Source: Smallanthus sonchifolius | Taxonomy: Eukaryota > Streptophyta > Magnoliopsida > Asterales > Asteraceae | Assembly (NCBI GenBank): GCA_023525975.1 | Contig: CM042044.1 | Span: 8,418,501-8,482,500 of the forward strand | Reading direction: 5' to 3' | DNA length: 64,000 nt | Shown: positions 57,038 to 64,000 of the stretch, one piece after another | Layout of the letters: each line of letters starts with the position of its first letter | How positions within the stretch are numbered: the stretch's first letter is position 1 | Translations under genes and position numbers: made by a program | Notes under the pieces: model-generated | Told to the model about the DNA's origin: nothing | What the model saw: the letters and a program-made list of their open reading frames with translations, nothing else | The model's database searches: none

Positions 57038-57241
57038 GGGCATAACAACACATGTTATCCTAATGTAGGGCATAACAACACATGTTATCCTGATATAAAT
57101 GTAGGGCATAACAACACATGTTATCCTGATGTAAATGTAGGGCATAACAACACATGTTATCCTGATGTAAATGTAGGGCATAACAACACATGTTATCCTG
57201 ATGTAAATGTAGGGCATAACAACACATGTTATCCTAATGTA
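57038..57241. repeat. Tandem array with hairpin ATAACA/TGTTAT in the TGTCACACCCC LTR
   Basis: Six units, first 30 bp then 36 bp, each GGGCATAACAACACATGTTA and TCC. The arms ATAACA and TGTTAT enclose ACACA. The minus strand of the array is an open frame of repeated peptide, a by-product of the 36-bp period. Confidence 0.88.
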
Positions 57242-58395
57242 ATGTGTTAATGATTGTACGAGTATGTCATGTATATGTAGCCTTAACAAATAGCATTCAA
57301 GCATAAAGCGCAAATAAACACATATGATCATATTGTAGAATTGTACGTGTGTGATTTCAAATAATGTTTATTGTGTAATCATGTTTCACCCCAAAAATGT
57401 AAAAAGGAAAAGGGGCTATGTAAAACTCACCTTGAAATGGGTAGCTTGAAAGTCACACAAGTATGTTGTTGTTGCACAAAAGTTCTAGCTAATCACAAGT
57501 TTAACCTATGTTTAATGGAATAAGTGTATTAATGATTTTGTACAAAATGAATAAGGGAATCCTAATGCGCAAAGGAAATGGGTGAGGGCTTAGGTGAGTA
57601 AATGTGTACTTGTTTGAGTTTCAAAAGATGGTTATGTAATCCCATGTAAAATTGAATATGTGTTATTATGGATAACCATCCTATGTAAAAAGTAAATGAA
57701 TGTATAATTTATTTGTTCTTGATAATAAGTAAATGAATGAAAAATAGTAAACTTAAATAAATGGAAAAAATGGGTAAATAAATAAACTCTTTTTATTTAT
57801 TTATTTTAGCTAACAAAACAAAAGGGTTTCTCCGGAAATTAATGGTCTAATTATTTTGTAATTAAACCAAGATTCTAAATAATAAATAATGTAATGATGT
57901 AAAATCAATGAAACCAAAGTTTGAAATATAGTGTTCTAATTAATTAATTCATAATTAATTATTAGTTAAAATGTAAAATTAGTTTTAAATGTTTTATATA
58001 ACAAAATGAATTATAATAAAGATTGTACAAATCAATACAAGATAAAAGGGTATAAATAAATAATCAAAATTATATTCTGATTGTATTTTATAAATTAGGT
58101 TTGTGCATTTAAAAATCGAGTTTAATAATAATCACATATATATGTCTATATATGTATTTTCAAAAATCATAAAATTTATAAATGTAGTCTAGGCCCCAAA
58201 ATTAAAAGCAAAGGTTTTGTTATAATTATAAACATGTATTTTAGTCTTTCATCCCTATGAGAATATAAATATACATATATGTAAGTGTGTATGTATAACT
58301 ATATGTATGTGTGTGTATATATATATGTGTGTGTGTGTTTGTGTGTGTCATGGACAAGTATTAGAAATAAAACAGGAAGGCAAAAAAACGTTTTG

Positions 58396-58476
58396 GTCAG
58401 CCGGGTTTGAACCCGTGACCTCTGAAAGAGAGGGGATGTGTTTAACTAGTGGATCTGGGCTCCTGCCTTGTTAAAA
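58396..58476 (-). mobile_element. tRNA-derived SINE-like segment
   Basis: On the minus strand a perfect B box with stem GGGTTCAAACCCG (58403-58415) and an upstream anticodon-arm-like stem CCTC/GAGG. No tRNA cloverleaf is complete and U33 is absent, so it is not a tRNA gene. Confidence 0.5.
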
Positions 58477-58692
58477 TGTCTGCACAAATAACATATAACA
58501 ACCAGTCCCAGACAACCTTCGTCCCCAATTGCCCCTAACCAAAACCCTAGCCCCCAAATCCAAAAGAAACGCCCATCGATGATCAGTTATACGATAGGGC
58601 TTTTGTTCGCATGTCTAATAGGAGTGAAAAACGATTAGATTTACCTGGATTGACCTTTGAATCGTTGAAAAGAGGTGGTCTTTGTTTCCTGC

Positions 58693-61276
58693 TGTGACAC
58701 CCGACAATTCAGGTCAATATCCGTACATGGTCTCATTTCATATTTTGGTAATTCTAGGAGTTACCGGTTCACGTACCAGGATAACCCGACTAAATACGAA
58801 CACTAGTGGTTAAAATTACACTTAAATCAAATGGTTTGATTTATTTAAATCCCAACCCACTTGCTTGACTTTCTTGGCCGAGAGTCAGGGGAGCCATTCT
58901 CCCACTTGCAAGTTCACTCAATCTCAGATTAAGAACCATACCTCTTCAGTCGAAATCCCACAATCCCTTTCATTTATCTCATTTTCTTACGGCAAATTCC
59001 CAATTCTCCTTCAAGTCGAAGTCCAGTTTAAGGCAAAAATCCACCGTATTTCGGTGCTATAAGAAGAGTTCCAAGTGTTGTCTCAAGAATCAAGATAAGG
59101 AGCTCAAGATCATTCTCTGTTTCCCTGAAAATCATCATTCTCTGTTTGAGGTAAAAACTCGATATTATCCATTTCATTTTCTTTAAAATCGTAGCTGAAC
59201 ATACAAATCGTTCAAACGCAAGTAAGATAACAAGAAAAATGTGTCAAATTCAAGATTTGAACATAAAAATATACAGGACGAATTCTGTCAATCAAAGTGC
59301 AGTAATCGAAACTAGGAGTTTCGATACCTGTTCAATCGAAACTAGGAGTTTCGATACCTGTTATTCAATCGAAACTAGGAGTTTCGATACCTATTCAATC
59401 GAAACTAGGAGTTTCGATACCAGTTTACTCAATCGAAACTGGGAGTTTCGATACTAGTTGTTCAATCGAAACTAGGTAGTTTCGATACATATTGCTCAAT
59501 CGAAACTAGATAGTTTCGATACCCTTCTTGCCAATCGAAACTAGATAGTTTCGACATTTGTTCATCAGTCACATTGGGCAGTAACTTAGAACTGTTTTTA
59601 TAGCAAAACAAGTGTTGAAAATCTAAGAGGATATTTAAACAAAAGCAACTAGATTTACTAGGTCGATGAACAATTTGCAATATGAGACGTTCGGTCTTAA
59701 CACAATTTACCCTTTGGTATCTAGGGTACGAATAGTCAAGTTCGGCTAGAACAATTATCATTGCAAGCATACACAAACTCAAGGTGAGTTCACGACCCCC
59801 TTTTTACTCTTTTCTGTTTTGTAAACATCGGGGGAGAAACATACTTACTTGTTATGTTTTGAAAACATGAAATACAATTGCTTACACGTTTGACAATATG
59901 AACACTCTGGTTTAACTCTTTGTGAGTTTCACTAATCCCCCTTTTTCTAAGTTTTTGAAATGATTTGGGGTGGAAACATACTTGTAAAAGACTTTTGTGT
60001 ATAAATGAATGGAACTAATGATCTGACCGTATGTATGTATTGAGAGAACAATAAAGCGCTTAAAGTCCTCGTAATAAATTAGTAACCATTAGCTATGGAT
60101 TTAGCCCGGGATTATATGAATAGTACTATTGGGGGTGACGCCTCCGGTCATGGTTAGTCGCGCTAACCAGGGGTCAAAATGGCCGAATGACCGCATATTG
60201 TCTTACTCGCAGAAAGGCGAGGGGAGGCACAGAAAGTTGGGGTTTGGTTACGGTCTCGTACATTACATACTATTTTGTATTCCTTGCAAGCTTACAAATG
60301 GGGCCAATGGATCGGATTAGTAATCATATTCATTGGTAATACATACAAAAGAGTTCTGATCAGGGTAAAGTGATCAGGTTTATCAAAAGAGTTCTGATCA
60401 GGGTAAAGTGATCAGGTTTATCAAAAGAGTTCTGATCAGGTTAAAATGATCAGGTTTTACACAAAAGGGTTCTGATCAGGTTAAAATGATCAGGTTTTAC
60501 ACAAAAGAGTTCTGATCAAGGTAAAGTGATCAGGTTTTACACAAAAGGGTTCTGATCAGGTTAAAATGATCAGGTTTTACACAAAAGAGTTCTGATCAAG
60601 GTAAAGTGATCAGGTTTTACACAAAAGAGTTCTGATCAGGGTAAAGTGATCAGGTTTATCAAAAGAGTTCTGATCAGGTTAAAATGATCAGGTTTTACAC
60701 AAAAGAGTTCTGATCAGGGTAAAGTGATCAGGTTTAAAGTAAAGAATTCTGATCAGGTTAAAGTGATCAGGTTTAAACGAAAGAGTACTGATCAGGTTAA
60801 AATGATCAGGTTTAACAAAGAGTTTTGATCGGCAAAAAGATCAGATTTAAACATTGGATTTATGACGGTTAAGTCATGATAATGTTTTCAAAGAAAAACT
60901 ACTTAGTTTTATGACAGTAAAGTCATGTACATGTTTTCGGGAAAAACTATAAGCACGGATATAACTAACTCTGTGAACTCACCAACCTTTGTGTTGACAC
61001 TTTCAAGTATGATTCTCAGGTAACTGTTAGCCATGGCACGGTTGGAATAAGCTAGCTATGTTGGATCAATTCCTAGTAGCTGGAAGGACGTAGAATATCA
61101 AGTCTCAAGTCTGTCGTTGATCTAGAAGAACTTAGATCATAGTATTTCTTAGTTTTAGTAATTGTATATGTAATCAAGTCTTAGAAATCATTATTACAGC
61201 TTCCGCTATCGTGTAATGAATCAATCGTTACAACCTGTATTTATTTAATAAGTAAATAAAATATAGGGGTGTGACA
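58693..61276 (+). repeat. 5' LTR of an element related to the full-length Ty3/gypsy element, chimeric
   Basis: Starts TGTGACACC, ends GGGTGTGACA, 2584 bp. It has the same hairpin array (59304-59555) and TGATCA array (60350-60840) as the 24-35-kb element. Bases 59922-60858 are almost identical to 25741-26716, whereas the parts left and right of this are clearly diverged. The primer-binding site follows. Confidence 0.88.
59304..59555. repeat. Hairpin array in the chimeric LTR
   Basis: About eight units, arms ATCGAAACT and AGTTTCGAT around AGG, spacers different from the 25.2-kb array. In-frame reading of the period gives repeated IETRSFDT, a by-product. Confidence 0.9.
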
Positions 61277-63496
61277 GATTGGTATCAGAGCAATGGTTTT
61301 AGCGAATTAGGTGTCCTTAGTGATACCTAGGCTCTAACCGGACTCATTTAGGGACCAAGATTTCTAAGACTTGCATCACACTAAAAACACCCAAGACTTG
61401 AGCATAGGAATTCCAACCGTTGCCGAACAATTTGTGTAGACTATTAGTGTATGGAGTTACACTAGGGTACCATTAGCTACACTAATACAATTACATAGCA
61501 CATGTAATGAACACTTAAACACATACAATAATGTGAAAACAATAAACACTTACAACATGTTACTGTTCGGATTACGAGTCAAGAATAACGGGTACTCAGC
61601 ATACTGCAACCTTAGAAGATCGAGTTACGAGCTGAGCTTGAACGACGACGGCGGCGATCGTCAGTTACCGATCTTGGTATCATAACAGGTTGAACTCGTA
61701 CCAGAATCTGTACCTATACCTGCACCACAACTACTCCAGCCATGGAGGCAACTATCTTTCTAACGTATTTGCAATATAAATACTCTCATTCATAAGTTGT
61801 CGGATCGGATGCCTAGACTCTCGCCATGATGTATGGCAGGCATGATTGCCCAGACAGAAGGGAATTCAAGGTGAATAAGCAGGACTAAATGGGAGAGAAC
61901 TCCAAGGGTCAGGAGACCCAGACATACATCAGGATCATGTGGATCCATGCATATATACAAACTTGGAGCATGAGTTGCTCGACACTCGTTTGAGGATCTC
62001 TGCCCAACACATAGTGCCTGAATTTCACCATGCACATTTTTTTTAAGAGACACTGGTGGTGCCTCTCTACCCTTGGCCTCATCCGACAACTGCCATATTC
62101 GGCAGATTCATGAGTATTGGTACACATAATTAAGAGTAATCCGATAAAACAATACACACTCCTGTACAAATGTTCAAACGCAATCTAATGATCTTTTCAA
62201 ATCACTTTTGATTAAAAGCTAGGGATAGAAGAAACACTATAGGGATCAGGCAAGGCAAATCATCATTACGGGTGCACACGTAATCATAATTTGCAGTGCA
62301 TGAGAACTTTAGTGAGTCTTGCTGTCTAAGCTGATGATCAACTCATGTTCTCAATCACTTGATTAAGGATTGGATCTTAACAAATCAGAATTCTCAATTA
62401 GGTACTCACAAAGCATTCTCCTAGTTTTGGAGGAACGAGAGAAATTCAAATTGAATTCAACCAATCCTTAGTAAATACTGAACGACGAAGAAATTCGCAC
62501 ATTCATTCTTTGAGATTCTACTTGTCAGGAATGCTTCAAATTGAGCTTTACCACAACTAACACTTACAGTAATTGCACAACTATTGTGGGAGATTATAGC
62601 ATAACCTCAGGATCCATCATACAGTTTAATCTCACAATTGATTGAAAGTTACGCCAAGTGTGTTATGCACTAACTTCAGTAATAGGGCAGGATATTATTC
62701 TGACCCGCATACACATGGCACCTATGGATATTGTGGAAGCTCAACATGAGACAAGTAGGAAATCAGACATTTCAGAATGTCGGTCAAACAGGATTGCTCT
62801 CGCAGCCATTGACATTCAATATACCTTTAAGTCTAACTATTCTCTCGGTAATGGATAAGCCGGGTTTGATGCTCGAGCGAATGCCAAAGAAACCTAAGTG
62901 TGGACTAACGACTATTGTCGCATTAACCAAAACGACATGCAAAACTCTTAAAGGAGTCCCAAATGCGGAATTTCATGCTAATCTCCTTAGTTCATGATAT
63001 GCATAAGGGATGTAAGCTCGAGCTATTCACAACAGGCCACTGTCCACAAAGAGTTGAGAAGAATAATCTATTACTCTTTTGTACTCGCACTTCCTCAAAG
63101 TTCATCTTGTTGGATGGATCCCAGATTTAGCCTAGAAAAGATGTGTGATTGCATCTTTCACTCCTAGTTTTCTATAATTGGGAAGCTCTAGAGCATCTAT
63201 TGTTAAGAAATGATCTCTTAGAGTAGACTCAGTTAGAATACAAAAGTCTCGACGTTCAACACTCATTACCTCAAGTTTATCCTTGTGCTAAGGATTTTAA
63301 GGCTATAACCTGAATGAGTGGAATACGTAATGGTAAGTCACCAAAGTACCATTCAAACACTAAGGGAGTGCATACACACCGTATGACTAATAGTTGACTA
63401 TCAGCTCTTTCTGCCAACTTAATGAGTTGACAAACCCATAGCCCATTTTGGGGAAAACACTAATTCGATGAGACCATTCTTACAGTATTATTATTC
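61277..63496 (+). other. Internal region after the chimeric LTR, no intact gene
   Basis: Begins with the primer-binding site TGGTATCAGAGC (61280-61291), followed by leader sequence resembling that at 27074-27130. Beyond about 61380 there is no long frame on the plus strand. A stretch near 61690-61760 reads VELVPESVPIPAPQLL before stops. Two short overlapping frames (62658-62997) have no recognised domain. Either a large non-coding (LARD-like) element or one decayed beyond recognition. Confidence 0.55.
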
Positions 63497-64000
63497 TGTA
63501 ACATCCCAAAATAAATGAGGATTTTAAATAACGGGTTGAACCGGGACGAACGGGATAAAAGAACGAGGCGTAGCGGGCCGGGCCGGTTGGGCCGGCAAAC
63601 TTGAAGGAAGGGGGGGTTTCCTCCCTTTAAATAGCCAACATACACACCATTTCTCTCATTTGCAAGAATCTAGAGAGAGAAACCGTAGAGAGAGAAAGTT
63701 GGCGGATCGACCCGAGATTGAAGGAGCTTGTTGCTACTGAACTCGTGAGCAAAACCTCCGGATCAGAATCTCGAAATCAGGTAACACCCGAACCAAATCT
63801 GAGTTTTTGTTCGTTTTTGGGTTTTCGGGTATTTTCGGGAAAATGACGGGTTTTTATAAACCAAATGAGGAAAGGGTTATAAATCTGGAAATCACGAAGG
63901 GAAAATACACGTTTTGAATGTAAAAAGTCCGGATCTTGACAAGATCGGACCTGCATGCGAAAGTTAGGGTTTTTGGGGAAGATAGCTGAGTTCTGCAGGT
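63497..64000 (+). repeat. LTR of the TGTAACATCCC family, cut by the window edge
   Basis: Starts TGTAACATCCC. It has the block order of the 45689 LTR: GGGCCGGGCCGG-rich tract, TTTAAATAGCC TATA position, CTAGAGAGAGAAACCGTAGA, GTTGGCGGATCGACC. It is clearly diverged from that copy, so it belongs to a different insertion. No polypurine tract precedes it, so it is not a 3' LTR of the 45689 element. Confidence 0.8.

Larger units (their letters stand above)
56630..58692 (+). mobile_element. LTR of a third Ty3/gypsy-like family (TGTCACACCCC), itself interrupted
   Basis: Starts TGTCACACCCC in mid-gag; preceded by CAGAT. It holds a 36-bp tandem array (57038-57241) and a minus-strand SINE-like segment (58396-58476), and stops where TGTGACACC begins at 58693. 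Its right end is not in the window, so full length and duplication cannot be checked. No coding sequence was seen. Confidence 0.6.

Noticed and set aside
57002..57331. Minus-strand repeated-peptide ORF
   Set aside because: The 36-bp period of the LTR array keeps a frame open; it has no start context or domain.
58403..58470. tRNA gene on the minus strand
   Set aside because: A good B box but no complete cloverleaf, and C instead of U at position 33; a SINE head is more likely.
59239..59457. Repeat peptide ORF with IETRSFDT units
   Set aside because: Product of the hairpin array period inside an LTR.
61790..62169. Minus-strand frames near 62 kb
   Set aside because: No recognised domain, and they lie in the internal region of a plus-strand LTR element; left as unexplained.

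Overview
The window reads as nuclear DNA of a flowering plant (eudicot). It is AT-rich, has intron-containing genes with GT-AG borders, a Dof transcription factor, a nuclear-encoded mitochondrial ribosomal protein, and very dense plant transposon content (Ty3/gypsy chromoviruses, an Athila-type element, CACTA, MULE, Helitron, SINE and MITE sequences). The repeat families give an impression of Asteraceae, but that is only an impression from family resemblance and I cannot prove it here.

Layout. 1-1596: right end of a Ty3/gypsy element (integrase, chromodomain, 3' LTR). 1809-4825: a PWWP-domain chromatin gene broken by two frameshifts and two stops. 6695-7276 (minus): intact mitochondrial ribosomal protein bL12, with an inferred 5'UTR intron that holds a MITE. 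11464-14274: a three-exon FAR1/MULE transposase-like gene fused to an OTU cysteine-protease domain, with one in-frame stop. 16267-18172 (minus): intact two-exon Dof gene of the HCA2/DOF5.6 type. 19-23.3 kb: SINE, CACTA remnant, tandem repeats with two fold-back MITEs, Helitron ends.

23345-38320 is a three-level nest that can be unpicked exactly from its target-site duplications (TSDs): a CACTA element (TSD ACA) holds a solo LTR (TSD CAAAA), which holds a full-length 11.3-kb Ty3/gypsy element with 2.8-kb LTRs (TSD TTGTT). 38.3-45.7 kb is gene-free, with two Helitrons, a near-perfect fold-back MITE and microsatellites.

45689-64000 is a second nest. A Ty3/gypsy LTR is split by a 7.0-kb minus-strand Athila-type element that keeps gag and protease but no reverse transcriptase or integrase (TSD AGAGA). 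The host element's gag (54956-56629) is then cut by another LTR (56630), which is cut by an LTR related to that of the 24-35 kb element (58693-61276). A further LTR begins at 63497 and runs off the window.

Three host genes look functional or recently so: bL12m and the Dof factor are intact, and the PWWP gene is decayed. Nothing suggests an operon or a joint pathway. The most unusual pattern is that five unrelated LTR families each carry their own array of short near-perfect hairpins. Other points of interest are a chimeric LTR, a sense ORF upstream of gag ending in a hydrophobic tail, and the FAR1-MULE-OTU fusion. All coordinates and identities come from reading by eye; no search was run.
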